Program-made: the position numbers and the translations under genes
The notes under the pieces: model-generated
What the model saw: the letters and a program-made list of their open reading frames with translations, nothing else
Databases searched by the model: none
Told to the model about the DNA's origin: nothing
DNA from: Primulina eburnea
Lineage: Eukaryota; Streptophyta; Magnoliopsida; Lamiales; Gesneriaceae
Direction: 5' to 3'
DNA length: 64,000 nucleotides
NCBI RefSeq assembly: GCF_022965805.1
Contig: NC_133116.1
Coordinates: forward strand, 2,542,001-2,606,000
In this document: piece by piece, positions 1 through 11,600 of the stretch
Numbering within the stretch: the stretch's first letter is position 1
How the letters are laid out: each line of letters starts with the position of its first letter

Positions 1-769
1 CATTTTTCTCTTCTTCTTTTCATCATATCAAAGAAAGATAGAGAATAAGAAAACCCAGCTTGTAATAGATGAAATTAGTTGTATCCCCGGCCAAGTAACT
101 ATGACATTTGCACTCACTATGATAGAAAGTTAGAAACTTTTCTTGACATGACTCAAACACCTCTTTATATCATTTCATAATTCGTAAGTGATGAGAAGAA
201 TCATAGAGCTAAGATCCTAAAACACAAGCAGACCGAACAAAAAAAAAGATGGCCTATTGGTGTGACTACTCAGACCCATTACAAGCCTTGGATTCAGTTA
301 AATGAAAAATACAGATTAGGATTGAACATGCACTGTCAATGATATACTCGTAAGTTGGATAGTATTTTAAGAATAAAACTCTTAAATCACAAAAAAGGAG
401 CTAGGAGGTCTTCAATGATGTGCAGTTTTCCTCAATCTCCCTCAAAACAAATCATTCTATCAATTCTAGTCTTCTATATATAGCATTTCTTCTGATTCTC
501 ACTACCTTATTTATATAGGTGACACCATTTTTGTTTAGATTTCTCTTTTTTAAGATGCAAGTTTTTCCATTACCTAAACACAAATATTAATTATTATGAT
601 TGATCTCATTTTACCTTATATCATGATGCTAAGTGCTAACTCGACTAAATTAGCTTAACGTATGATATCTTATCCTTAAACATCAATAGTTTTATCCCCA
701 TCATGCACAAAAAATTGAAGCTTAGCACAAGCCAGAAGTAACAATACTTTGATCAAGGCGTTAATATAC
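1..769. other. Presumed intron 2 of the phosphopantetheinyl transferase gene
   Basis: AT-rich sequence with no recognisable exon on either strand. It follows a clean GT donor (768-769 on the minus strand), so I read it as part of a long intron whose acceptor lies outside the window. Confidence 0.45.
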
Positions 770-1366
770 CAAATAAGGTTTTCCCTCCACCGTGCGCCGA
801 ATGATGATTTCATCAAATGGGATCCCTAGTATTTGATGAACAAGGGCATACTGCAACAACCGGCTTACTAGAGCACGTTTTTGATCCTCCAATTTCACAA
901 ACCTGATAAATCAAAGAACCACCAACTAATCCATTGCCATCCTCTTAACATGAAATAAGAATGGTTCGACAGTTCATACTCCATTACAAGATTTTCTTTT
1001 TACTCTGTGAACGACAAGAACAGGAGTTTTTTTTTTTTTTAAATTAACTAAAACCAACAAAAAGGATCATGGCCGATTTAAGATTCTAGCTCATGGAGAC
1101 TGAATGTATTTTCAGAACAAACACGTCAAATTCGAAATTCTGTGTCCAAGGAGCCGCACACAGTAATCTCTTTACACAAAGCAAACTAGTTGAATAAACT
1201 GAGGAAATGGAAAAATTGAAACACACACATGGCATAAAGATTACCTGTTGATGGAGGAGTGCTCATGCTGAGGAAGAAGGGAAATGAAAAAGGACAAGTG
1301 ATTGACAGAAGGCTTCCACTTGGATATGTCAACAACCCATCTCTGAACCCCCTTTGCCACTTCCAT
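770..1366 (-). CDS. 4'-phosphopantetheinyl transferase (5' part only)
   Basis: N-terminal part of a plant Sfp/AASDHPPT-type phosphopantetheinyl transferase, the enzyme family that moves phosphopantetheine from CoA to a serine of carrier proteins. Two exons are visible on the minus strand. Exon 1 is 1245-1366 (ATG at 1364-1366) and exon 2 is 770-902. Their boundaries read CAG|GTAA, TTATCAG|G and TTG|GTATAT, and the phases agree: 122 + 133 nt make exactly 85 codons. The peptide opens MEVAKGVQRWVVDISKW and ends near RRTVEGKPYL, which is how plant members look just before the conserved NVSHHGDY and catalytic region. That region is not present between 1 and 769, so exon 3 should lie beyond the left edge. 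No signal peptide is obvious. The gene is divergent from the phosphatase gene at 1840. Family call from remembered homologues; moderately sure. Confidence 0.72.
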
Positions 1367-1839
1367 TTTCTTGGATTCTCTATTTTTTAAAAAAGAACGA
1401 ACTGTTTGTGCGCACCTGATTTCACAGTTTCTTACGGTCTTGTTTTTACCGGCGGAAACTTTCAGTCAATATGGAGTTAGAGCCACAGTCTAGTGGGTCC
1501 TCTAGTGGGTGGGATTATTTCAGCTCCAGCGTTGAATAACAATCCCTTTTCTTCGGTAAATAAATACACGTAGATTTATAAATTCAGAGAAGAAAAGGTA
1601 TTTCGCGTGTAGTTGAGGGGACAAAGTGCAATTCGCAATCATTTTTATGGGTAGATTTTGGAAAAAAGTCGCCGACCTCGATTACCTATTGGTGTGACAG
1701 GTCGAAGCGATCACAAAGTCTCCTCCTTTGTTCGTTCTAATCTTTATCTGTGCGTCTCTCCATTTCTGTTAACTCAAACATTACAGTTTTCAAGAAGAAA
1801 ATTTTCCACGCACAATTGTCTATCGATTTAAGAAAATTA
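1367..1839. promoter_or_regulatory. Divergent (possibly bidirectional) promoter region
   Basis: 473 bp separate two head-to-head start codons (1366 on minus, 1840 on plus). Subtracting 5' UTRs leaves a short shared region, for example the GC-richer stretch 1430-1560. No clear TATA box was seen for either gene. Confidence 0.4.
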
Positions 1840-3348
1840 ATGGGTGTCGGTATATCTTTCCTCATAGGCCTAAAGGCAGCAACTTTATTTATTTTATTTG
1901 CATCTCTTAGAAATTTCGGCTTCACTTTGGTATCAATACCAGTTCTGTATGCATCTTTAGTATCATTATTGGTTGCAATTGCTTCCCATCCTTCCATAAA
2001 TCTACCAATGCTTCTAGGAAAAGGTTCAGATGGGAAGTTCCCAATTTGGTCTTTGGTTATGTTCAGTCCTTATTTATATTTCGTGAGAGCATTTTCGGCT
2101 GTTAGAAGATTTACTAATAGAGAGGATCCGTACAGTAAGATCAGTGAAGGTCTGTATGTAGGAGGTTGGCCTTATTCACCAGATAAGTTGCCACCGGGTA
2201 ATCTGGCTATAATTGATTGCACATGTGAGTTGCCCAGGAAAATGGAGGTTTCAGGGCATGCATATTTTTGCATTCCTACATGGGATACACGGGCGCCTCA
2301 GCCGGGCGATATTGAGTCTGCGGTGAAATGGGCTTGTCGAAAAATTGCTCAGAAAACTCCTATTTTTGTTCATTGCGCATATGGTATGATATTAAGGGCC
2401 TGTTGTTAGAAATCATGAATTGCTAGTTCATTGAGAGTATTTTTCATTTTATTTCATATTACTTCATCATGATGTTTTCTGACTTCTGCTGGATTTGAAT
2501 AATTAGCTTGTGGGTCGGTTTTGCTTTTTCAGCTTCGATAACCTGATACTACCCACCAAGAAAAAAAAAGTACACAGTTCCGCCTGTGCATTGTATATGT
2601 TTCATGTTTTCTCTTCTCTAGGATACTATGCTATTGAACATTAAAAATGAGATGCAATAAGTTTAAAGAGAAAAGGTTTTTATCGCTTGTGCATGGAAAA
2701 AGATGGATAGACTTAGCATACTGGTTGTTTTAGGCTTTTTGAAAGTTGACTTGTTTTGAGAACGATACCAGAGTTTCTTCATTCAAATGAAAGATTAGGC
2801 TAGGCTTATGTTATGTTCCAGAAAGACGGTGAGCAGGCTTTCATTGATTCTAATTTGGCTTGGATCTTTACGTTCTCCAATGAAGTTGTTTCTCTCTCCT
2901 TTTCTTCTTTAGTTTCAGCCGAACTCACTTCCAAAATTTGGTTTGAACCTATGCAATTATCTATCTTTTGACCTGAATTATGAACAGTTCTTGTTCAGTT
3001 TTCCCCCTCGGCACAAATATTTATGCTATCAAGGTTTTTTACATTACATCGAATGACTTCATTATGTGAGCTTTGTTACCGTGGTGAATTAATTCTAGTC
3101 CAAAAGCTGAAAACATTTTGCAAGTTGATGAATTTGGTACTTATCATTTTTATCATGCTTTAGGACATGGACGAAGCGTTGCAGTAATGTGTGCTCTGTT
3201 GGTGGCTCTTGGCCTAGCAGAAGATTGGAAAAGCGCCGAAAAATTAATTCGTGAAAAAAGGCCTTGCATTCGTATGAATGCTCTTCATCGTGAGACCTTG
3301 GAAGAATGGTCGAAGCATAGGTTGTCACCATTGAGAAGTAATGGATAG
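1840..3348 (+). CDS. Membrane-anchored dual-specificity phosphatase-like protein
   Basis: Two exons, 1840-2383 and 3164-3348, joined at TATG|GTATGA and TTTAG|GACATGG, encode 242 residues. The junction rebuilds the cysteine-phosphatase P-loop HCAYGHGRS, which fits HCX5R(S/T), with Cys at about residue 179 and Arg about 185. Before it come two hydrophobic segments (about residues 4-22 and 26-46), then the phosphatase fold with an IIDCTCELP strand and a WDTRAPQP loop in the general-acid region. The open frame reaches upstream to 1750, but that codon is GTG; the first ATG is 1840, so I start there. It probably dephosphorylates a phosphoprotein or phospholipid at a membrane; the substrate is unknown. 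The intron (2384-3163) shows nothing else. Confidence 0.8.
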
Positions 3349-4141
3349 AGTCTGGCATGAGTTCTGTGATTTTTTCTTGTACTTCTGGACAATCTTGATT
3401 ACACTGGTCATGACACTTGAAGTGTGGAATAGTTTCTTCATTTTATTGTAAATTCGAACTGAACTTCGCAAATGTTTATGTGGAATGCTGTTAGAAAATT
3501 CGCTGATGTCTCTTTCTCAGTGAGATGTATCCTGGAAAAACAGTTGTGAGTCTATTTGTGAGCCTTTTGCACTGGTTCTAAGCTATATTATTCGATTCTC
3601 TTTTGCAATTACTCGATATCACACTTGAACATGTCCCGACATTATTTTTGAGCCAGAATGTGAGTTAAAGTTATTTTATTCCATGTTTGCGAGTCATTTA
3701 TGAGTTCTAATTAATATTTTATAAATATACTCATAATTGTACGAGCATATATAAAATGTGATAATTAAAATTCGAATGAATCAAATTGAGCTCAAGCTCC
3801 AACTTCAGATCAAGTTATTAAAGTAAAAATGTTTTTTTTATTTTTTTTATATTTAGTTTTTTATGAAAAAAATGATATCATAGGAAATGAGTATTTTGGA
3901 AATGAAAATTGGTGTCTTCAATTTTTTTTTGAAAATTGGTTTCTTGAAGATCAAGAGTGATTAGTACAAGAATTTTGGTGATTTATTTCTATCCAGAGAA
4001 CCTACCAAATCAGGACTCCATAGGCCGGTTTAGTTTCTTGAACGTAATTTCTGCTTGGTTTTTCTTCCCTCTAGCATGCGCGCTGTTCTACATATATGTT
4101 CTTGTGTACATAAGAAAATAAAAGCTCAAAGCAACTCATGA
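3349..4141. other. 3' UTR and intergenic
   Basis: AT-rich sequence downstream of the phosphatase gene with homopolymer T runs. No coding exon or repeat was recognised. Confidence 0.4.
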
Positions 4142-4250
4142 TCACGACCTACCACCTTGCTTGGCTGCTTCAGAATTGTTCACTGTCAAAAAAGACTCTC
4201 CACAGCCACACTGCCCTTTGGAGTTTGGATTAATGAATATGAACTCAGAT
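4142..4250 (-). pseudogene. Stranded last exon of a mitochondrial IscA-like iron-sulfur assembly gene
   Basis: On the minus strand an open segment reads RSEFIFINPNSKGQCGCG, then ESFLTVNNSEAAKQGG and a TGA at 4142-4144. This is the C-terminus of an A-type iron-sulfur carrier, with the conserved C-G-C pair in the GQCGCGESF motif. A canonical acceptor (GAGCAG|ATCTGAG) precedes it. The N-terminal exons, including the first conserved cysteine, are not visible upstream (4251-6838). Three bases from the exon a fold-back MITE begins and supplies most of the acceptor context. I therefore call it an exon fragment or relic. A working gene with a very distant upstream exon is possible but less likely. 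Confidence 0.65.
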
Positions 4251-4252
4251 CT

Positions 4253-4430
4253 GCTCACGGGTCGTATTTGTGAGACAGATTTTTTATTTGGGTTATCCAT
4301 GAAAAAGTATTACTTTTTATGCTAAGAATATTATTTTTTATTGTGAATATGGGTAAGGTTGACCCGTCTCAGACCGTCTCACATATTAAGATCTGTGAGA
4401 CGGTCTCACATGAGACTCACTCCAGTAATT
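4253..4430 (+). repeat. Fold-back MITE, family M1 (copy 1)
   Basis: About 170 bp with internal landmarks shared by the other copies: CACGGGTCGTATTTGTGAGA, then TCCATGAAAAAGTATTAC, TATGCTAAGA, a GTGAATAT block, ACCCGTCTCA, and a terminal GTGAGACGGTCTCAC palindrome near 4396-4410. The left arm is truncated at the IscA exon. A further degenerate arm lies at 4431-4455. Confidence 0.75.
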
Positions 4431-4945
4431 GACTCATGAGACCATCTCACACGAGTTTTGTGAAATACATAATATTAATTGGCGCATTAAGCTGTTATTA
4501 TTACATCGTTCCTTGTATTGGAGTTTTTTAAGGTAAATTTACAGCCAAAAACCTCAACAAATATGTACATTTGCAATATTAAATAATTTCATGAGATCTT
4601 CGACTTATAACGAAGAATGTGGTGTACAAAAATATTATCTACTTAACTTATTTGAGTTTGTTCTTTTTTAAAAAATTTGGTTTTAAAGTTTTTTTTTTAA
4701 AAAAAAAAAAACAACACTTATATATATGTTTTATGTTTAGTAAACTATACGCAATCAAATATTTAATATAGATTAAAATTAAATGTAGACCATTAAATAG
4801 ATTTGATATTGAAAGGGAAAATTTGCATTTGGAATTTTAGTCTATCTTTATTATAAAATTTTACTTTTAATCGCATATAATTTAATTTCAGGCAATTTTA
4901 ATCCATTTTCATGATGTTGTATTTGACATATTGACACCTCGGACA

Positions 4946-5406
4946 CAGGGGCGGAGCCAGGATCTTGGTTCAGTGTAGGCAACAATATATTATAATTAAT
5001 AAAGAAAAAAAAACAATGATTAATCGACATCTAAAAATAATGTGTCATAAAGTTTGAACACAAATTACGCACAGCTAGTAGCATTGAAAACAATTGAATG
5101 ATCGACAAACATTGAACGAAAAAACGAACCTAAAATTTGGTAACATTTTGGATTTTTTAGAGATTATGAAAGATGAAAGCAATAATTAAAATGAATTTGA
5201 ATGATTGTTAATCAAAGTATATGACGTTCATGTCTCGAGAAGAGAAAACACATTAAGGAGGCTATAGAGTATATACTTGGATACTAATAACATGTAAAAA
5301 ATGGAGTCTAAAATTTGGGTTTACAAAATATTAAAAAAAAAATTGGATCAGTATAGACAGCTAAACATATAATAATAACTTACACAAATTAAAAATTTAG
5401 ACATAA

Positions 5407-5483
<77 letters not shown>

Positions 5484-5554
5484 AACATATAAAAAAAAAT
5501 TTTGGCCCAGTGTAGGCACAAGCCCACACTGGGCCTGAGCTGGCTCCGCCAGTG
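4946..5554. mobile_element. Non-autonomous hAT-type element with 8-bp target duplication
   Basis: 609 bp. The left end CAGGGGCGGAGCCAG and the right end CTGGCTCCGCCAGTG are imperfect inverted repeats (13 of 15). Direct 8-bp copies of CTCGGACA flank it (4938-4945 and 5555-5562), as expected of the hAT superfamily. There is no transposase. Subterminal GTGTAGGC motifs occur near both ends, with a palindromic GGCCCAGTGT/ACACTGGGCC pair at 5504-5534. An (AT)n tract fills 5410-5479. Confidence 0.88.
5410..5479. repeat. (AT)n microsatellite inside the hAT element
   Basis: About 70 bp of uninterrupted AT repeat. It produces spurious IYIYIY reading frames on the minus strand. Confidence 0.95.
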
Positions 5555-5562
5555 CTCGGACA

Positions 5563-6569
5563 TCAGAACTGTATCGACACCACATCAATGACACATAAGA
5601 AAAATGATTAAATTTAAAATAATGTAATAAAAATAAAAAAAAAATTAATACTAAAATTCGACGAAATTATAGAAGATAAAAATCGGAAAAAAAATAAATA
5701 TATCAATTTTTCCCCATTCTATACTACCCACATATGGATTTGACGGGAATAACCTTTTTTTAAATACGAAAACTCAGATCATATAATGTGTCAATTTTGT
5801 AAGACGAAATTCGAAAAATATTTACTTGTAACTATATATATCTATATAGTTATATATATGTATGTATGTATGTATATATATACCGATCACCCGTATTGTG
5901 AGGAGTCGCTTATTTCAACGCATAATAAAAACGTAGCTAGTCTTGACACGATAATTATTGTTTTTAAAAATTGGATTTGTAGATTATTCGTATTTGTCCA
6001 CTGTTTGTGCATCTCAGCTGCTGATTTTGTCTTTTTCGAAACAAATCAATTATCGATATATAATATAATTGTTAAAATAAACGAAAAAAATGAATTGTTA
6101 ATTAACCAAAATATAATTATTCAATTATGCAACTTTGTTGTTTTATTAGTGTATCGTTATGTTTAAGAATATACGTGACGACATAATTGTGCCGATTCTC
6201 GTCGGATACGCATGCATAAAACATTTGTCATATAATTCTAAGCAACATTATTAATCTAAACAAAATTATTAATTAATACTTTATTATAGATTTTCCAATT
6301 CATTTCATTTATATTTTAAAAATATTTTCAGACATAGATTAACTGTGGATTAATATCAAAATATTTGATTCGAGTTAAAATTCAAAGGTCAAACAAATAT
6401 TAATGTGATTTGGTTTCCATTTAAGTGTCCGATTTAATTCTAAACCGCATTGATTATTTGACATTACTCATAAATTCAACATTGACAAATTCAATTCATG
6501 GATAATATCTTAATATAAGATCGTATTTTTGTTAATAAAAACAATAATTATTTCTTTATTTTAAATCTA

Positions 6570-6613
<44 letters not shown>

Positions 6614-6838
6614 AATGTATATATACACAAATTATGATATATTTTTAGAACAAATGAAAGGATAATGATAGAAATTTTTTTAAAAAAATGTTTACGAATT
6701 TAAACAAAACAAGCAATGGGAATCCCAATGTGAACGAATACATACAAACTGGCTTATCAAATAATCAAAATTATTGTCGACGATTGATTTTGACAACTTA
6801 CCCAATTTGAACCGGTTCGCAACATCGAACCCACCGGT
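5563..6838. other. Intergenic, AT-rich
   Basis: No exon recognised. A TATG/TATA-rich block lies near 5835-5882 and an (AT)n tract at 6571-6611. Confidence 0.5.
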
Positions 6839-7327
6839 TCAACCACCATTGCCATTTTGCTTTTTCCTTGATTGACGTTTCCCGGACCCCGTGGGAAACA
6901 ATGAACCGAACAATCTCGAAAACCCAGTTTTCTTACCGTCACCGCTCTTCAAGCCAACCTTTCCGGTACAAGAAACCCGAGGCGACCCCGGGTCAGAAAC
7001 CTGTGGAGCCATATTTCCTTTCGGTTCAGACCGGCTCCTAAACAACCTCAACTTTCCGACCTTGTTTTCCCCAAGATTGCCTCTAACAACACATGATATC
7101 TTAGCGTTATGAAGCACCGATGCTTTAGTTTTTCGATCGAATCGGAGTTCAGAATGATGAGAAAACGAGTTGGATGCGTGATGTAAACCGAGTTTCCGAG
7201 ATGTTTTACGTTGCATGATTGCATGACGATGATACCAATCTTGCTCGTTGTCTATCGGGATAGAAAACGATTCTGGAGGAAGATCGTAGAAGCTTTCAGA
7301 TGATTCTAATTTATATTCAGTTGCCAT
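6839..7327 (-). CDS. Small plant protein of unknown function
   Basis: Single exon on the minus strand, 162 residues from the ATG at 7325-7327 (peptide MATEYKLESSESFYDLPPES) to a TGA. The frame stays open further upstream, but I prefer this methionine because the serine/acidic start is typical of such proteins and the upstream part looks like untranslated sequence. The middle carries RHAIMQRKTSRKLG, then LRLFRSRSEPKG. The C-terminus is glycine- and lysine-rich (FSRLFGSLF followed by a basic tail), so nuclear location is plausible. No catalytic domain, signal peptide or membrane segment is visible. I do not know its function. Composition, codon use and a clear start argue that it is a real gene rather than a chance frame. 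Confidence 0.6.
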   Translation of the reverse strand: MATEYKLESSESFYDLPPESFSIPIDNEQDWYHRHAIMQRKTSRKLGLHHASNSFSHHSELRFDRKTKASVLHNAKISCVVRGNLGENKVGKLRLFRSRSEPKGNMAPQVSDPGSPRVSCTGKVGLKSGDGKKTGFSRLFGSLFPTGSGKRQSRKKQNGNGG

Positions 7328-7991
7328 TTTTGCTAATGTTCTTGCTTTGGTGCAAGAGTGGGAAAGAGAGGAGGATTTGATATATCGAGGGAAGCACAAT
7401 ATTACATTGAAAAAGTGATTGCTTAGTTTTCCACGAGATAATGACAAGGATTCAAAAAAAATTAATTTCAAATATAAAGACAAATTTTATACCCTCCTAT
7501 TCAAGATGGCGTTTTGTCAAACTCTCTAGTATTTTACTATTATTATAAATAATATCTTTCTTATGTGACGATCTTACGTATATTTATCTGTTCGATGAAT
7601 CAACTTTGTCAATATTTATAATAATAAGTAAATTTTTAGCACAAAAAGTAAATTTTTTTTTATTAGTGATCCAAATAAAAGATAAGCCTTACAAAATCGA
7701 CTCGAAAACCTTCTTGCAAATGTTTTTTTGTGTATCATACAAGGTAAATTCATTAACATAATTTTTTGTTTTCTAATCGTCGTTGTTAGGAAAATTTATA
7801 CGACATGGGAACCGATGACTTTTCGTCCATACATTTTTTGGCTGTAACATACATTATCATATAAAATTTTAATTAACTTAACATTAAATATAACTCTATC
7901 CAGTAATAAATGTTTTATATGAATTATAATGATATTGAAATGATTTTTGTTCGCAATAAATTTCATCTCGAGTTTTATGTAATATATATAT

Positions 7992-8052
<61 letters not shown>

Positions 8053-8097
8053 AAATGATTTTTGTTCGCATAAATTTCATCTCGAGTTTTTATTGTA

Positions 8098-8132
<35 letters not shown>

Positions 8133-8620
8133 TATTGTCACGGCTAATTATATGCTGCTGATGACATAGAAATAGAATAGGTATGAACGAGGAGCTTGTT
8201 TGAAATTAATGAAACCCAAGAAATTTCAAGTCAACCTAAGAATTTCCAATGAATTTTCAAGTCCAAGAATGAAATATTCAAATAAAAAGGCGTACAATTC
8301 AATCCTCAAACCCCACACGCATGGGTTGGGGTGTCAAATATCACATGAAATTGTAAAATCCTGAGATATAGACGACGACACCTTAGCTAAAAGAGCCTTT
8401 GCAGATCGATCGTGCGTAGTACCATCCAACACCAAAGTTCGCATAATTAATAAGATGAAATAAACTGATCCGGAAGGAACATACGTGTAATGTGCAAGAA
8501 CTTTAACAATGCCATGGTGTTGCACCAACAACAAATATATATACAGGAACATACAGTGTTAGTACCAGAAAAGAAACGAAGTTGACTCACAAAACGATAT
8601 AGATCCAAACTCTGACAAGT
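7328..8620. other. Intergenic and VAMP727 3' flank
   Basis: Contains two (TA)n tracts (about 7981-8051 and 8097-8124) embedded in a duplicated ~50-bp segment, then presumed 3' UTR of the VAMP727 gene. No further coding exon seen. Confidence 0.5.
7931..8124. repeat. Duplicated segment with attached (TA)n tracts
   Basis: A ~50-bp sequence starting ATTGAAATGATTTTTGTTCG occurs at about 7931-7981 and again at 8050-8100, and each copy ends in a (TA)n run. The copies differ by small indels. Confidence 0.85.
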
Positions 8621-11600
8621 TTAGTGAAATATGAACCAGAGGATGAAGAGTAGGACAAGAACAGCTCCTCCAATCATCAGCTTCATGTGAAGATTTTGCA
8701 GCCACATTTTACGGCGAAGCTGCCTTCCTTGCCTTTGGAAGCTGTCAGCCTGAACAAGATATCCTCTTGAACATGTTCTATAACGTGAAATCCAAGCATC
8801 TATATTTTCCTGCAAGTTTAGACAGAAGAAAATTCTCACCTGGAACTGAAGAGTTTCTGTTTTATCGACCAGTAGCTCAATCTTCTCACCACGATCCAAA
8901 ACCTGAAGGCAAAAAATTAGTTCAATTATTGGTGCTATGTTGAAACTGCTTAGTGTAAAAGCTTGAACTCATGTCAGACAACATAACCAATAGCTTTGTA
9001 TTCTAATACACCTCCAGATGTGTTAGCCAAGAGCTGGGAATATATATATATATATTTCAAAATCCAAGTCGTGAGTCAATTTAAATATGGGATTTTGCTC
9101 TCTTCCCAGAGTCTCGAACCTTTGACCTCTTGGCCATAACCATATTGAGTCAGTTTGTCTCAAAAGCACGAGCTAGTGGGAGGCTACAAATTCATTTGTT
9201 TATATTTTACAAACCTCACATACTTAAAAGGAATCATTTGGTGAACTTGAATGAGAGAGGAAGCCTTTTAAATTTAGGTCCCGTAAGTTAGAAGAAACTG
9301 AAGTTGATGCTTCCCCCAGGCTTAGATACCAACTTACATAGATGCAACAGTGATACATGAACTTCATTCTTTTTTTTATACAATCCAAATAAAGATAATC
9401 TCACAACATGAGTCTCGCTCTGACATAATTTTCTCAGGTCGTCTCGGTGGATTTTAAAAACAATCAAGGTCACTTGCAGCCTATTCCCTACCACATAGCA
9501 AAGTAGAATATTCTGAATTGGAGTTTTCTAAGTCTGATATGTTTGGAGTGAATCATAGGACATGCTAAACCCTCAACACACATTTTTTTTCCTGAGCCTC
9601 TTGCGTATAGTACTTTTCACCTTGAGAACAAATCTATACATCTAATTCATAAAGCAGTCCTAACATCCTAGTAATACAGCATATCTGTTATCCTCGAGAT
9701 AAATTCTTCCGTAATAACCTGTAACAACCCAAATAGTAGCCAAACAGTTTTTAAAATAAAATTCAGTGATATAGTTATGTGTAAAGTTTAATTTTGGATA
9801 ATAATTTAAAAACAAATAAATCATGCATAATATGATTTTGGTATTATCATATAATTAATAATGAGCTCTTCTAGATAAACATCATTAATGTTTTAGGTTA
9901 ATTTAATTCTTTAATTTTGGACTTAAAATATAGATTGAATAAAATCCCTTTTCCATAACAATCATGCGTTAGAACCCCTAGTCCTAAAACTATATGTGCC
10001 GTACCAAAAACCCTCAACCCCTAACATTTTATGTGCCCGTTTAAGAAAATTAATAGAAGAAAATCATCCCAAGCTTCCACAATTCCATCAGATTCTATTG
10101 CTTTAAGATACTTGTATTTCAACTATGGGTTATCTTGGAATTTGTCGGTTTGGGAAAATATTTTATAGATGATGTTGAAATAAGTGTGACTATAATGAAG
10201 TTACGAGATTATTTTAATATGGTATTATGAAAATTATTGCAACTGATAAGGATGTGAATGTGAGTTGAACGTATTAATTCCTCATAATTGCTAAATACTA
10301 TTTTAATTAACTAGCACATAATTGCGTACTTAGACTTTAAAAAATTATTATTAAATTATTGGATTTAAATCCCAATTCATGCACGTACATATTTATAAAC
10401 AACAGTGAATATTTAGAATTTGTTTTTGTATAAAATTTGATTTATTGTAAAAGTGGGACTTAGAATAGAATTATATTACAATTACTTGAATGTTAAATAG
10501 CCATCATGCACTGGTTACATTTTATTTGATATTCTCATGGTTTCGACTAATTATCACATTAAGCTAAGATCCAATGTGTATACTCCTTTCAACATTTATT
10601 TTGCAAAGCTCACATAAGGATTTAGATCATATTGTTGTTATGGTCTTTTTTTTTCTTATCTGTTGGAATTCTGCATTCGGCTATGTTCTGGTGATATTCT
10701 AGTTGTGTAATGTGCACCACCTCTTGGTTCTTACGGGTCAAAGTGCTGTATGTGGAGATGCATGTGAGCCACCTCTTATTTTCCCATGGTCAAAGTGTTG
10801 CATGATAGGTCGTTATGTTATGTCTGTCATGTGAATCACCTCTTGGTTCCTACAGGTCAAAGTGTTGCATGTGAGGAGCATATAAGACATCTCTTGTTTC
10901 CCTATGGTCAAAGTGTTGTATGTCAGAGATTCTGATCAGGATTTTGTTATTTCGTTCCTCTTTAATTCTGACATCTTATATGCATGTGAATTTATTATTT
11001 GTTATCATGAAAGCTTTTGTCGTTATCTTTGAGATCGATTTAGTGGTTGAATGTAAGAGTCTACTGGATAATTTGTCTTTAGGTAATGAAACAGATGATG
11101 AAACAGATGATGAGGAAGAATACATAAAATATGTCGGAGAGATTGTCAAGGAAGAAAACAATCCGAGACGTCAATTTGTATGGCATGGAGATGTAATAAT
11201 TTTCTATTGTAAGTTTCAATTAATGATATTGGAAGTTTCTATTCAGAATCTAACTAAAATAGGATGGGCTTACTTAGAAATATAACTATTTTTATTAACT
11301 ATTGCATGTGATTCGAGTGAGGAAATATGGGCCTTACATTTTGGTATCAGAGCATAGGCTTAAGGTCTTTTGTGGATTTTAGAATTGGGATATGACAAGA
11401 GGGAGATGTTAGCAGCGATCTGCATATGGAGTGTTGGGAGAAGTTTATGATTTAAAGTAGCAGGAACATATGTAAAATTATCAGAGTGCGTGGAGGAAGC
11501 ATTGGTTTTGTTGAAAACTAGAAATTTATGAAGAAATCATAGAAGTGTTACTCTACAAATAATGGACGGAAAAAAATTAGTTTGGGTATGAAAATTATAC

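Noticed and set aside
1750..1839. Upstream start of the phosphatase gene
   Set aside because: The codon at 1750 is GTG; the first ATG is 1840, directly before the membrane segments.
5348..5594. Minus-strand reading frames rich in IYIYIY
   Set aside because: Translation of the (AT)n microsatellite inside a MITE; same for 7796-8141 and 41774-41956.
8334..8552. 72-codon frame after VAMP727
   Set aside because: Best explained as VAMP727 3' UTR; no partner exon or motif.
10920..11285. 121-codon frame with a [10 protein letters not shown] stretch
   Set aside because: Lies inside the gypsy LTR and spans its minisatellite; no family resemblance and no start context.
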